The notes: generated from the sequence alone by a model not told the origin. DNA of 43,829 nt from Solibacillus silvestris_B (GCF_051967575.1 NZ_JBQCJW010000031.1:1-43829), one strand, 5' to 3'. Counted from the first letter of the stretch, positions 1 through 8,499 are shown. Made by a program: numbers and translations.

Positions 1-75
1 GATTTTAATAGAACAGATTTTGATTTTGATAGAAAAGTTAAGTAGCTTGATGCGACAACTATATTGACAAACACC
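1..75. mobile_element. Probable terminal end of an insertion sequence (runs off the window)
   Basis: On the minus strand the sequence beginning at 75 reads GGTGTTTGTCAATATAGTTG, placed exactly where the phosphatase-family reading frame loses its homology. A GGnTnTTTGTCAA start is typical of ISL3-like and related transposon ends, but that resemblance is from memory. No transposase is visible because the element leaves the window. The other end and any target duplication cannot be seen. Confidence 0.4.
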
Positions 76-294
76 GCCCATTTCTTCACTTTGTATTCTA
101 TGGGTAGGAAAGTGTTTATTAATAGCACTCATTATAATTGTCTCAGCCATAATATCTATTTCTGTAACTAAATCCTCATTCATACCTTTATAATCAGTTT
201 CATAAGTTTGACCAAATTTACTTTTTGCTAAGTTCCCTGCTTCAATAACAGCCTGTTTAGCTATAATTGACGCTCTTTTAATTATATTTTCCAT
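1..294 (-). pseudogene. Inositol monophosphatase family protein, N-terminal part, interrupted
   Basis: The reading frame starts at an ATG (292-294) behind a good AGGAGG site and runs to the window edge without a stop. The first ~72 residues look like an inositol monophosphatase/SuhB-family N-terminus: an alpha-helical start, then DLVTEID (metal/substrate region), a helix, FPTHRIQSEEMG. In this family the acidic SEE segment should be followed by the WxIDPLDGT metal-binding motif. Here the frame changes character after EEMG into a K/I/S-rich run that fits no part of the family. The break coincides with a sequence at ~75 that resembles an insertion-sequence terminus. I infer that the gene is interrupted and the rest lies beyond the left edge. 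Members dephosphorylate inositol phosphate or related sugar/nucleotide phosphates; the exact substrate cannot be told. Confidence 0.7.
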
Positions 295-806
295 TAGAAT
301 ACCTCCTACCATTTTTTGCGAATTATCGAAATATAATAGGATCTACACTGTATTACTCAAATATAAGTATATAAGACTTCAGATCCAATAAATATTTCTT
401 TCGATATAATTAGCTTAAAATAATAAAATAGGAAGATAAAGTGATTAAATAAATTATTAAATTCACCTTTTATAAGGATTTTAATGAAATAAAAACTAAT
501 GCTCTATAAATATTTAAACAAGTATGTATGTTCTAAAACACCAAATGAACAACTAGTTTGAATTTCAGGAATCTTAAAATATCCATACATTATTGTGTAT
601 ATGTATATGACCTAGTAAAAATTGACCGGTATAACTCAAAATTATCTATAAGCATCAATCATTTGCCTAATGCTCTTATATTCAATAAACATTTGTTCAA
701 ACATAGCATCCATTTATATTTTATATTAACAAAACAATTGCTGTCCATGCGGTTAGAACTTCGCAAATATCACATTCGTAATATGTTTATTTTAATAAAG
801 TCTCCA
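295..806. other. AT-rich intergenic stretch, no supported gene
   Basis: About 510 bases of very AT-rich DNA between two genes read from the minus strand. The right part carries only a 97-codon frame starting with TTG, with no ribosome binding site and no protein-like composition, running into the 3' end of the DUF3147 gene. The leader of the phosphatase gene lies at 295-330. I see no terminator or convincing promoter. Confidence 0.5.
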
Positions 807-1154
807 TCAAATATTCTTAATAATTTTAATAAGGTAATCTTGAACAACTAAAAAAATGCCCCATCCCCCTATCCCTAAAAGGATTGACCAAAATAAATGC
901 AACGAATTTTTCATTCCTATGTAAACAATGATTAATAAAACGACCGTTGCTGGTAGACCGAGCAAGACCCCCACTATAAATTTATTTAATGTATCCGCTT
1001 GTTCTCCCTGTATTGATAACCATAAAATACTAAGCATACTTACTAATGGCAATGCTGCAATGATTCCCCCATATGTCGGAAATTTTCTTGCAAATTCTGT
1101 TACGAGTCCGATAATTATTGCCGAAACTAAAATTTTTGCAATTGTATACATCAT
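807..1154 (-). CDS. DUF3147 family small integral membrane protein
   Basis: 115-residue, very hydrophobic protein with four predicted membrane helices (about residues 4-24, 29-50, 57-78 and 84-107). The motif around YGGIIAALPLVSMLSI in the second helix and the overall length match the DUF3147 family of uncharacterised bacterial membrane proteins. Its ATG overlaps the stop of the upstream MarR gene (ATGATG/TGA overlap), so the two are translationally coupled and the MarR protein probably controls it. Function unknown; a role as small transporter or efflux component is only a guess from the MarR partnership. Confidence 0.75.
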   Translation of the reverse strand: MMYTIAKILVSAIIIGLVTEFARKFPTYGGIIAALPLVSMLSILWLSIQGEQADTLNKFIVGVLLGLPATVVLLIIVYIGMKNSLHLFWSILLGIGGWGIFLVVQDYLIKIIKNI

Positions 1155-1558
1155 TGAGCGCGCTCACTCAATAATTTTAGGCTATTGATTAAATCTAATC
1201 TTTCTTGATCACTCAGCGATTGCATAATTTTTTCAAGCTTTGATTCATCGAGACTCGTATTTCTTTTGAGAACCACTTCTCCCAATTTTGTAAGTTGAAG
1301 AACAACTTTCCGTTCATCTTCCGCACTTCTAGACTTTAAAAGATATTTTCTTTCCACTAATTTTTTTATATGCTCTGAAGCAGTATTATGCGAGATTTTC
1401 AAATAATCTGCAATATTTCCTACACTACTTGAATTCGTTTTATCAATCCATTGCAAAATTCTCACCGCCTGATGTGAAATTTGTTCTTCATGTACATAGT
1501 GAAGGGCAAAATAAATATCAGTCCAGTACTGATTTAATAATTTTATCTCTTTATCCAT
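1151..1558 (-). CDS. MarR family transcriptional regulator
   Basis: 135-residue winged-helix regulator. An N-terminal dimerisation helix is followed by a helix-turn-helix at about residues 45-75 (VGNIADYLKISHNTASEHIK) and the wing ~80-100, where RSAEDERKVVLQLT carries the D-x-R motif diagnostic for MarR. It starts at ATG (1556-1558), four bases after an AAGGGTGG site. It is first in a two-gene unit with the DUF3147 membrane protein. An inverted repeat 33-53 bases upstream (1591-1611) is a likely self-operator. Ligand unknown. Confidence 0.9.
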   Translation of the reverse strand: MDKEIKLLNQYWTDIYFALHYVHEEQISHQAVRILQWIDKTNSSSVGNIADYLKISHNTASEHIKKLVERKYLLKSRSAEDERKVVLQLTKLGEVVLKRNTSLDESKLEKIMQSLSDQERLDLINSLKLLSERAQ

Positions 1559-1590
1559 TAAACCACCCTTTTATTATCGATAATACCGAT

Positions 1591-1611
1591 TATATCGTAT
1601 AACACGATATA
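1591..1611. promoter_or_regulatory. Candidate MarR operator (8-5-8 inverted repeat)
   Basis: TATATCGT and ACGATATA form perfect 8-base arms around a 5-base centre just upstream of the marR-like start. A second perfect palindrome, ATTATCGATAAT, lies at 1573-1584, between the operator and the gene. MarR proteins usually bind such palindromes and repress their own promoter. Binding is inferred from position and symmetry only. Confidence 0.5.
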
Positions 1612-1709
1612 TATCCATTGCCATTTCCTTGAAAACCTTATACTTATAAAGGCTATATACTACATTTTTTTCAATCTTACTAAACCTCAATTTAAAATAC
1701 TTCAAATTC

Positions 1710-1774
1710 AATTGACATTGATAACGTCTTTTTTGACTATTATCATTGTCAATTTGACATCCATCATTTACAAT
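1710..1774 (+). promoter_or_regulatory. Promoter and operator of the XRE regulator gene
   Basis: A 15-base inverted repeat (1710-1724 and 1740-1754) matches at 14 of 15 positions with a 15-base spacer; each arm contains AATTGACAnTGATAA. The right arm overlaps TTGTCA (1746-1751), which sits exactly 17 bases before TACAAT (1769-1774), a good sigma-A promoter, 18 bases before the ATG. This is the classic layout for repression by the small HTH protein encoded immediately downstream. Confidence 0.65.
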
Positions 1775-1791
1775 TACTATGAGGTGATTAG

Positions 1792-1998
1792 ATGAAAAAC
1801 AGATTAAAGGAGCTGCGTGCAAGGGAAGGCATGAACCAAACCGATTTGGCTAAAAAAGCAAAAATCTCTCGCCAAACAATTAGTCTGATTGAGAGAAATG
1901 AATATATGCCATCTTTATTAATCGCCACGAAAATCGCGTATGTTTTTAATGAACCGATTGAAAAAGTTTTTATGTTTGAAAAGGAGGAACTTGAATGA
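1792..1998 (+). CDS. XRE (Cro/CI) family transcriptional regulator
   Basis: 68-residue protein that is nearly all helix-turn-helix: LKELRAREGMNQTDLAKKAK then ISRQTISLIERNEYMPS, the standard HTH_3 pattern, ending in YVFNEPIEKVFMFEKEE as in small single-domain regulators of Gram-positives. It starts at ATG behind GAGGTGAT. Its TGA overlaps the ATG of the next membrane-protein gene by four bases, so they are coupled. Such XRE plus DUF3169-type pairs are common in Bacillales; the regulator presumably represses the pair through the operator at 1710-1754. The signal is unknown. Confidence 0.9.
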   Translation: MKNRLKELRAREGMNQTDLAKKAKISRQTISLIERNEYMPSLLIATKIAYVFNEPIEKVFMFEKEELE

Positions 1999-2675
1999 TT
2001 TTGTTAACAACTGCTTTAATTATTACTTTTTACAGCCTACAACAATTATGGGTATCCTATTCCGTTATTTCTACAACCGAACTGCTTTTATTTCTTTGCA
2101 ATATTAGTAGCGGTCTTTTATTAGCTTTCGCCGCTTCCTACAATTTAAAAGTATCACGCGCATTGAGCTATCCATCTACTGACGATGAAGATATTTTTTT
2201 TCACTCGCTTGAACGAAAGTATTATCGGATCCCGAATGCAATCATAACATCATTGGTCATTGCTTTTATCGCAACTGTTATAGGCTTTATTTTTTTACGA
2301 GAAGAACATCCGCAAATTGTATTAGCATCTTTTATTCTTGGTGTCATTTCAGTATTATTTTCCATGTCAGATTCAAAAATGGCATCTATTATTTTTTCGA
2401 ATTATTCCCCGCCTACACCAAATAAAAAGGAGCCTGTTTTAGATTCATTAAACATGTATGATGATGGACAAAAATATGTATTATTAAAATCGTTATATAA
2501 ATTATATTTTCTCATCATATTTCTGCTCGTCTTACTTATTTTCGGACTCATGTATTACTCTGTATTCTCTGGTAATAACCAAACTGTAAGTATTATTGGC
2601 ATCGGCTTGATTTTATTACTCAGCTTAAATATCTTTACAAGCAGTTTAAAACCCCGGAAATTGCATAAAAGTTAG
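1995..2675 (+). CDS. Integral membrane protein, DUF3169-like
   Basis: 226 residues with about six hydrophobic helices in pairs (about 1-18, 29-50, 80-99, 104-125, 168-188 and 195-213), with an acidic soluble loop DEDIFFHSLERKYYR after helix 2. The D-x-GQKYVLLKSLYK segment before helix 5 resembles the conserved DExE…L-x-L motif of DUF3169 proteins, which are usually encoded right after a small XRE regulator, as here. Function unknown. It ends ahead of a strong terminator at 2701-2750. Family assignment is by eye and moderate. Confidence 0.6.
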   Translation: MILLTTALIITFYSLQQLWVSYSVISTTELLLFLCNISSGLLLAFAASYNLKVSRALSYPSTDDEDIFFHSLERKYYRIPNAIITSLVIAFIATVIGFIFLREEHPQIVLASFILGVISVLFSMSDSKMASIIFSNYSPPTPNKKEPVLDSLNMYDDGQKYVLLKSLYKLYFLIIFLLVLLIFGLMYYSVFSGNNQTVSIIGIGLILLLSLNIFTSSLKPRKLHKS

Positions 2676-2700
2676 TAAAGATCATTTATTTATCCCCTTA

Positions 2701-2750
2701 AAAAAATCTGAAAGCAATTGCACCTTGGCATAATTGCTTTCAGATTTTTT
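2701..2750. terminator. Rho-independent terminator, perfect 19-bp stem, bidirectional
   Basis: Arms 2701-2719 and 2732-2750 are perfect complements (AAAAAATCTGAAAGCAATT), with a 12-base loop. The stem begins and ends in A/T runs, so it yields a U-tract on either strand. It closes the XRE/membrane protein unit. Confidence 0.85.
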
Positions 2751-2986
2751 GATATGGACTATAATGGGTATAGTTAAGCCGATGTTACAAACCGCGAAGC
2801 TCAAGCTAAGTTCCGGAACTCAGCGGGCATTCAGATATCCGCTGATTATCATAAAACAGACATTCATCGTTCAATTTAAAATAGTGATTATTTTTGGATT
2901 TTGCCGTTTCGCACATTGGATGAAATACAATTGCTGAATTAACGTAAAACCAATCCAACATTGAATGCCTGTTAGCCAGAACATTG
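2751..2986. other. Intergenic stretch with a short palindrome, no gene
   Basis: Two short overlapping frames lie here on opposite strands, neither with a ribosome binding site. A perfect 12-base palindrome AGTTCCGGAACT lies at about 2811-2822, followed by a CAGCGG…CCGCTG hairpin. GC content is slightly above the flanking DNA. I could not relate this to a known element. Confidence 0.35.
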
Positions 2987-3331
2987 CTATTGAGAGGAAG
3001 TTCCCTCTTTTTTGCTATAAATTTCATAGGCAAAATACCCTGCCAGCAAACCTGTTGCAGCGCCTAAATTTACTGTAGATAATAGCGGCATTGAGGTAAA
3101 TATACTTAAAACAATCCCGACAAGACTGCCAAATAGTAATCCTAGCGGTATTAGACTATCCAATAAAGTTTGAGCGCTTTTTGACTGTTTCTTCCCTAGA
3201 CTATTTTTACTATGTTTATTTTTAAGCCGTAATATAACAAATAATCCAATCGCGCCTGCCAGTGCAACAGGATATATAATACGTATGATTTCTGTTGCTT
3301 CTCCAATAACTAAAACCCCCTTCAATTTCAA
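2987..3331 (-). CDS. Hypothetical membrane protein, start uncertain
   Basis: Up to 114 residues with three predicted membrane helices (about 15-34, 58-80 and 83-103), a basic loop of KNKHSKNSLGKKQSK after the first, and glycine-rich last helices. I do not recognise the family. The first ATG (3329-3331) has no ribosome binding site. A GGGGG run falls inside codons 4-6, 8 bases before an ATT codon (residue 9), so translation may start at that rare ATT, or the GGGGG may be coincidental. No partner genes; it is an orphan between gene-poor stretches. Confidence 0.5.
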   Translation of the reverse strand: MKLKGVLVIGEATEIIRIIYPVALAGAIGLFVILRLKNKHSKNSLGKKQSKSAQTLLDSLIPLGLLFGSLVGIVLSIFTSMPLLSTVNLGAATGLLAGYFAYEIYSKKEGTSSQ

Positions 3332-3454
3332 TTTGATTCAATATTAGCATAATTCAATCACTATATCTGTTCGAGTAATGTTGCTTGAATTAAGTCATAG
3401 ACCACTTTTTATACATATGATGTCTAGACAGCGAATACCCCAATGACTTGTACT

Positions 3455-3616
3455 TATTTTAACAAAAAAAGTAATCTGCTTAGCTTATTCAGCATTACAT
3501 TTTACGGCAAAAGATGAGCGGGCGAAGAACTTCAAGAAACAAGCATTATGTTAGCGATTTTAGAAGTATTGTTTATTTCAATCTTTCTGGACATGGTTTA
3601 TAAAAAAGAATATTAA
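3455..3616 (+). pseudogene. Frameshifted remnant of a small membrane protein
   Basis: Reading 5' to 3', one frame encodes TKKVICLAYSALHFTAKDER; in the adjacent frame, just after it, follows EELQETSIMLAILEVLFISI…DMVYKKEY and a stop at ~3616. Joined, this resembles the C-terminal half of the small two- to four-helix proteins with a KDER…motif that accompany XRE regulators in Bacillales. A single indel in the GAGCGGGCGAAGAA segment would rejoin the frames. No intact start is present, so I call it a relic. The match is subjective. Confidence 0.3.
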
Positions 3617-3751
3617 CCATTTGTTAACTTGTTGCTATACATGGGTTCGGAATTTCCGATTAATGGCTACCCATAAAATTGGGCATTAGTGCAACTTCCC
3701 CTATTAGTTCTGATGGCTTGATAAGGAAAAAATATAGCATTTGAAAAACAG

Positions 3752-3783
3752 AGCAGCATGACCAATAAATTAGCCATGCTGCT
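3752..3783 (-). terminator. Terminator of the patatin-like gene
   Basis: AGCAGCATG and CATGCTGCT (9 bp) flank a 14-base loop. On the minus strand the stem is followed by CTGTTTTTC. It lies 60 bases after the stop of the patatin-like gene. The rest of 3332-3842 holds only the fragment at 3455-3616. Confidence 0.65.
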
Positions 3784-3842
3784 CCTATTCGCGAAATAAT
3801 TGAAATACCCTATTCTTTATTTACAAGTCTTTTACAATTCCC

Positions 3843-4715
3843 CTAACCTTGCGAAATTCCCAAAAACTGTTTCAACTCAGGCATTTGTTTGATCGCATGT
3901 TCATAGCCGATTGCATAGTTTGCTTTCATTTGGTCGACCTTGCTTTCGAAACTTTTTATCGCACGGTCCGGTTTGAAAATGAAAGCTTCCTGGCTTTTTT
4001 CCAATTCCGCGATATAGTGCATTGTTTCGTTATACATATTCGCACGCTGTTTCATCGCTGCTGCGAGTCTTGGATAGCGTTTTTGGAAAAGCTTTGTCGC
4101 CCATTGATTTGACTTCGAGGACCCTTTTACATAGCCAGGCTCTCTTGTCAGTATAAGTAAATGTTTGTTGAATCCTTTTTCGACCGCCCGTTTTACAGGA
4201 ATCGAATCGGCTAATCCCCCGTCATAATATGGTACATTATCAATTTTAATTTCCGGAAATATTACGGGAATGGCACAAGTAGCCTGCAAAATATCACAGG
4301 TTTTCGTCATACTGTGGGCGCTTTTATATTCCACCTTGCCTGTAAAAGCATTCGTTAATCCAAATTCCACTTCGCCGGGATAGTTGTAATACGTTTCCCA
4401 ATCAAATAAATCGAGCTCATTTGGCACAATGTTATAGGCAAAATCCAATCCAAAAAGACTTTTTTCCTTTATAAAATTGCGTACGCCCATATATCGCGGG
4501 TCATTGCGGTATGTTGTCAGCACACGCATCGTACGCTCGGGCTGATTCGACATATACGACACTGCATTAATCGCCCCTGCAGAAATGGCCGCAATATACG
4601 GCATCTTGATTTTCTCTTCCATTAAGGCATCCAGCACCCCTGCCGTAAAAACCGTACGGAATGTCCCGCCTTCCAGTATTAAACTGCAATCTTTCACTTC
4701 ATGCATTGTCATCAC
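3843..4715 (-). CDS. Patatin-like phospholipase family protein (RssA/YjjU type)
   Basis: 290-residue predicted serine lipid acyl hydrolase. The oxyanion-hole region is LILEGGTFR (residues 12-20). The nucleophile elbow is AISAGA with Ser45, a variant of GxSxG with the first glycine replaced by alanine. The second member of the Ser-Asp dyad is Asp165 in YYDGGLADSIP, the DG[GA] motif. The C-terminal helical part (~220-290) is typical of the YjjU-like bacterial subgroup. The start is one of GTG 4715, ATG 4712 or ATG 4706, all close to an AGAGAG sequence; 4712 is about equally likely. Single-gene unit with its own terminator. Substrate unknown; likely cytosolic, since no signal peptide. Confidence 0.88.
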   Translation of the reverse strand: MMTMHEVKDCSLILEGGTFRTVFTAGVLDALMEEKIKMPYIAAISAGAINAVSYMSNQPERTMRVLTTYRNDPRYMGVRNFIKEKSLFGLDFAYNIVPNELDLFDWETYYNYPGEVEFGLTNAFTGKVEYKSAHSMTKTCDILQATCAIPVIFPEIKIDNVPYYDGGLADSIPVKRAVEKGFNKHLLILTREPGYVKGSSKSNQWATKLFQKRYPRLAAAMKQRANMYNETMHYIAELEKSQEAFIFKPDRAIKSFESKVDQMKANYAIGYEHAIKQMPELKQFLGISQG

Positions 4716-4868
4716 TCTCTTTTCTTGTTTCCATGCCTCTCTATTTTAGTATACATTTAATTTTTTAGGTGACAAAAAGTTTGCTATGTTTCTCATTCTC
4801 CTTACTTCCTAAATTTTCAGAAATATGTTATTATTTATTTCGAATATCGTAATATTAGGAGGCAACTT

Positions 4869-6674
4869 ATGTCAATGTTGAAACGCAGTGAAGTACCCAT
4901 TCAAGAAACTTGGAATTTAAATGATTTATTCTCTTCAGAAGAAGCTTATTCGGCAGCAATCGAAGAAATGAAGCTGCTTGTCGATAAGAGTGCCGAACAG
5001 CTGGCGGGCACAATTACAGATGCAAAAGGCGTTATCGCGGCAATAGAAGCAACTAAAAACATTCAGGAAAAAATGGTGAAAATCGGCACATATGCAAGTC
5101 TTTCGCATAGTGTTGACCAAACGAGCACGGAAAACCAAATGCGCGCAGCAAGCTATGGTTCATTAGCTGCAAGCATAGCGACAAAGCTATCATTTGTGAC
5201 AAGTGATTTATTGGCTTTAGATGGGAGCGTATTAAAAGAAGCACAAAATTTGAAACCGGAATACGAGAACTTTATCGATAAATTATTAGTTCAAAAACCG
5301 CACCAGCTGCACCCGGAAGCGGAAAAAGCTTTAGCAGCATTCGGCGCAACGTTTAACGCACCATACGAGCTTTACAACACGACAAAATTGGTCGATATGC
5401 AATTCCCGAACTTTGAAGTGGATGGCGAATCGTTTCCATTAAGCTACAACTTATTCGAAGGCGATTGGGAGCTCGAAACTGACACGAAAAAACGCCGTGC
5501 TGCATTTGATGCGTTTTCAAAAAAATTGCGCGACTATCAGCATACGACTGCCAAAACTTATAACTCGCATTTGACGATTGAAAAAACAGAAGCGGATCTG
5601 CGCGGCTATGACAATATTTTCGATTCATTATTGCAATCACAGCGTGTGGACCGCTCGATGTATGACCGTCAAATTGATTTGATCATGAATGAGCTTGCAC
5701 CACATATGCGCCGCTATGCAGAGCTGCTGAAAAAAACACATCAATTGGACAAAATGACGTTTGCGGATCTTAAAATCTCATTGGACCCATCGTATGAGCC
5801 AACAATTACTGTTGAAGAGTCTCGCCAGTATATGAAGGACGGGTTAGCCATTATGGGCGAGCATTATACAAACATGGTCGATCGTTCTTTCGATGAGCGA
5901 TGGATTGACTTCGCGCAAAATGCCGGAAAATCAACAGGCGCATTTTGTTCCAGCCCTTATGGTGTGCATCCATATGTATTGATTTCCTGGACTAGCCGCA
6001 TGAATGAAGTGTTCGTTCTTGCACACGAATTAGGCCATGCGGGTCACTTCTATTTGGCAAACGATGCGCAAAACATCTTCAATGCGCGTCCTTCACTTTA
6101 TTTCATTGAAGCACCATCAACAATGAACGAAATGCTTATGGCGAATCATCTATTAAAAAATTCTACGGATGCTCGCTTTAAACGCTGGGTTATTTCAACG
6201 ATTATTAGCCGTACGTACTACCATAACTTTGTGACGCACTTACTTGAAGCTGCATACCAACGCAAAGTATACGAAATTATTGATGCAGGGGGCAGTGTCA
6301 ATGCTCCTAAGCTAAATGAATTAAAACGCGAAGTATTGGAGCAATTCTGGGGCGACACGGTGGAAATCAATGAAGGTGCTGAACTGACTTGGATGCGCCA
6401 GCCGCACTATTACATGGGCTTATACCCATACACTTACTCAGCAGGCCTGACAATCTCCACACAAGTATATGAACGTATTGCAAACGGTGATGAGTCAGCT
6501 GTTGCGGACTGGATCGAAGTATTGAAAGCAGGCGGCACGAAAACACCTGTTGAGCTAGCGAAAATGGCGGGCGTTGATATTACAACCGAAAAGCCGTTGC
6601 GTAACACAATCGCCTTCATCGGTGAGTTAATCACACAACTTGAGCAATTAACAGAAGAATTGCAGGCAGTTTAA
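4869..6674 (+). CDS. pepF: Oligoendopeptidase F (M3 family zinc metallopeptidase)
   Basis: 601 residues, the normal PepF length. The zinc site is H386-E387-x-x-H390 in VLAHELGHAGHF, with the third ligand Glu in the downstream EAPSTMNEMLM segment. The N-terminal helical PepF domain starts IQETWNLNDLFSSEEAY, as in Bacillus and Lactococcus PepF. It cleaves peptides of about 7-17 residues in the cytoplasm, in peptide turnover. It starts at ATG behind TAGGAGGCAACTT, an excellent site. Monocistronic; a plus-strand terminator lies at 6856-6894. Confidence 0.95.
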   Translation: MSMLKRSEVPIQETWNLNDLFSSEEAYSAAIEEMKLLVDKSAEQLAGTITDAKGVIAAIEATKNIQEKMVKIGTYASLSHSVDQTSTENQMRAASYGSLAASIATKLSFVTSDLLALDGSVLKEAQNLKPEYENFIDKLLVQKPHQLHPEAEKALAAFGATFNAPYELYNTTKLVDMQFPNFEVDGESFPLSYNLFEGDWELETDTKKRRAAFDAFSKKLRDYQHTTAKTYNSHLTIEKTEADLRGYDNIFDSLLQSQRVDRSMYDRQIDLIMNELAPHMRRYAELLKKTHQLDKMTFADLKISLDPSYEPTITVEESRQYMKDGLAIMGEHYTNMVDRSFDERWIDFAQNAGKSTGAFCSSPYGVHPYVLISWTSRMNEVFVLAHELGHAGHFYLANDAQNIFNARPSLYFIEAPSTMNEMLMANHLLKNSTDARFKRWVISTIISRTYYHNFVTHLLEAAYQRKVYEIIDAGGSVNAPKLNELKREVLEQFWGDTVEINEGAELTWMRQPHYYMGLYPYTYSAGLTISTQVYERIANGDESAVADWIEVLKAGGTKTPVELAKMAGVDITTEKPLRNTIAFIGELITQLEQLTEELQAV

Positions 6675-6855
6675 TATAGAAGCAGCCTTGCAAAACGCTA
6701 AAGCGGCCATGCAGCCCCGAAAATTTCGACAAACCATACAAGAAAGCAGGTACTCCATCACTTTCACAGGAAGAATCGAAAAAAGCTCGGGGCCGGCGAC
6801 TTTAGACTAAAAAATTGTTGCTATGCACAGTATGAAGAATATTATATTCCTTCAC

Positions 6856-6894
6856 AGCGATGAAAATCTTTATGCCGGTCTTCATCGCTTTTTT
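6856..6894 (+). terminator. Terminator between convergent pepF and malic enzyme genes
   Basis: AGCGATGAA (6856-6864) pairs with TTCATCGCT (6881-6889), followed by a six-T run on the plus strand. It most likely ends the pepF transcript. The hairpin also lies just after the malic enzyme stop on the other strand but lacks a U-tract there. Confidence 0.7.
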
Positions 6895-8107
6895 ACATTG
6901 CAATCGATTGCTTCAGAACAGCTTCTTGCTGGAATAGTACTGATACCCCGGTTTCAATTGCAGCTGAACCGACCGCTTTAGCGACAACCCCTGCGACCCG
7001 TTCATCCATCGAGCTTGGCACAATAAAATCTTCGCGCAGTTCTTCATCCGTTACAAGGGACGCAATGGCTTCGACTGCCGCAAGTTTCATTGCCTCGTTA
7101 ATATCCGTTGCACGCACATCTAGCGCCCCACGGAAAATGCCCGGAAATGCAAGCATATTGTTAATTTGATTTGCATAGTCCGAGCGTCCGGTACCGATGA
7201 TACGTACACCCCATTTCTTTGCATTGTCTGGTGTTATTTCCGGATTCGGGTTTGCCAATGCAAAAATAATCGGGTCTTTCGCCATTGACTGGATATGCTG
7301 CTCCTTTAAAATATCCGCTGCCGATACACCAATAAAGACATCTGCATCCACCAGCGCCTCATCCAAAGTGCCGCGCAATTGATACGGATTCGTTAAATTG
7401 GCCACTTGCTCCTTAATCGGATTCATGCCTTCAGGGCGACCTTCATATATAATGCCTTTCGTATCACACATCACGACATTGACATAACCCATTTGAATTA
7501 AAATACGCAAAATCGCAATTCCGGCTGCCCCTGCCCCATTAATGACAACTTTCATATTTTTCGGCTCTTTTTTAACAATTTTCAATGCATTGATTAATGC
7601 CGCACCAACAACAATTGCCGTACCATGCTGATCGTCATGGAATACGGGAATATTGCACTCTGCACGCAGACGGTCTTCAATTTCAAAGCAGCGAGGAGCT
7701 GAAATATCTTCCAAATTGATGCCTCCATATGTAGGAGAGATCGCTTTTACGACTTGGACAATTTCATCGACATCCTTCGTGTTTAAGCAAACCGGCACTG
7801 CATCCACATTTGCAAAGCGCTTTAACAACAATGCTTTCCCTTCCATCACTGGCAAGGCAGCTTCAGGGCCAATATCCCCCAGCCCTAATACAGCCGTCCC
7901 ATCTGTAATGACCGCCACTAAATTGCCTTTCATCGTATAGTCGTACACTGTTGAAGGATTTTGTTCAATTGCCAAGCAAGGCGCGGCTACTCCTGGAGAA
8001 TAGGCTAAGCTTAGATCATATTTATCCTGCACTGGTACTTTTGCGCGTATTTCCATCTTCCCTCCAAAGTGTTCATGCATTTCCAGCGATTTTTTCATTA
8101 AATCCAT
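6893..8107 (-). CDS. Malic enzyme (YtsJ-like, NAD(P)-dependent)
   Basis: 404 residues, the short bacterial malic enzyme type. It converts malate to pyruvate plus CO2 with reduction of NAD(P). Visible features: SLAYSPGVAAPC with the catalytic Tyr (~34-45), VMEGKALLLKRF with the catalytic Lys, EDISAPRCFEIEDRL metal-binding acids, DDQHGTA, the Rossmann motif INGAGAAGIAILRIL (~190-204) and ALANPNPEITP near the end. Length and sequence resemble B. subtilis YtsJ/MalS-like enzymes; cofactor preference cannot be decided by eye. The start ATG at 8107 follows AAAGGG at nine bases; an ATG three codons in is an alternative. Monocistronic. Confidence 0.93.
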   Translation of the reverse strand: MDLMKKSLEMHEHFGGKMEIRAKVPVQDKYDLSLAYSPGVAAPCLAIEQNPSTVYDYTMKGNLVAVITDGTAVLGLGDIGPEAALPVMEGKALLLKRFANVDAVPVCLNTKDVDEIVQVVKAISPTYGGINLEDISAPRCFEIEDRLRAECNIPVFHDDQHGTAIVVGAALINALKIVKKEPKNMKVVINGAGAAGIAILRILIQMGYVNVVMCDTKGIIYEGRPEGMNPIKEQVANLTNPYQLRGTLDEALVDADVFIGVSAADILKEQHIQSMAKDPIIFALANPNPEITPDNAKKWGVRIIGTGRSDYANQINNMLAFPGIFRGALDVRATDINEAMKLAAVEAIASLVTDEELREDFIVPSSMDERVAGVVAKAVGSAAIETGVSVLFQQEAVLKQSIAM

Positions 8108-8499
8108 TTTAACCAGCCCTTTCTAATTTTTAGAATTTTCTTTATATTTACGTATGTTAGCCCTTTAAAATTCCATTGTCAACAATAATTTTTATTTTTT
8201 CTCCTATTTAGATGAAACATCCAAAAACGCTGTTATATCAGTAGCTCAAGTTATTTTATCCATCTATTATAGTTTGTGATTTCATACACAATAAATTATA
8301 TTAAAATATAAAATGTAAGGGCTGTCATTTTTAAAAGTGTGCTTTATCAGGGTAAAGTATGTGATGAAATGCACGAAATATTTTTCCTATCGTAATATGA
8401 AAATATTCACAAAGTTTATTTTACAGTAAGTTGTCACAAAGCTTTCCATCACAAACTTCTCATATTTTTGATAAACTTATACATAGTGGAGGGGTAAAA
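8108..8499. other. Divergent promoter region of malic enzyme and HtrA-like genes
   Basis: About 390 bases between divergent genes, AT-rich (especially 8280-8340). A weak TATACA box at 8479-8484 precedes the protease start by 16 bases. No clear -35 box, operator or riboswitch could be recognised. A longer frame for the protease extends 23 codons upstream into this region, but the ribosome binding site rules it out. Confidence 0.4.

Noticed and set aside
558..851. 97-codon plus-strand frame
   Set aside because: TTG start, no ribosome binding site, composition of AT-rich noncoding DNA; it overlaps the DUF3147 3' end on the other strand.
2734..3033. Two short frames (67 and 75 codons) on opposite strands after the 2701-2750 terminator
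   Set aside because: No ribosome binding sites, overlapping one another, and low-complexity residues; treated as intergenic.
6724..6733. TTTCGACAAA, an exact Spo0A-box match (TTTGTCGAAA on minus)
   Set aside because: It lies between the 3' ends of two convergent genes, not in a promoter; one chance match in AT-rich DNA is expected.
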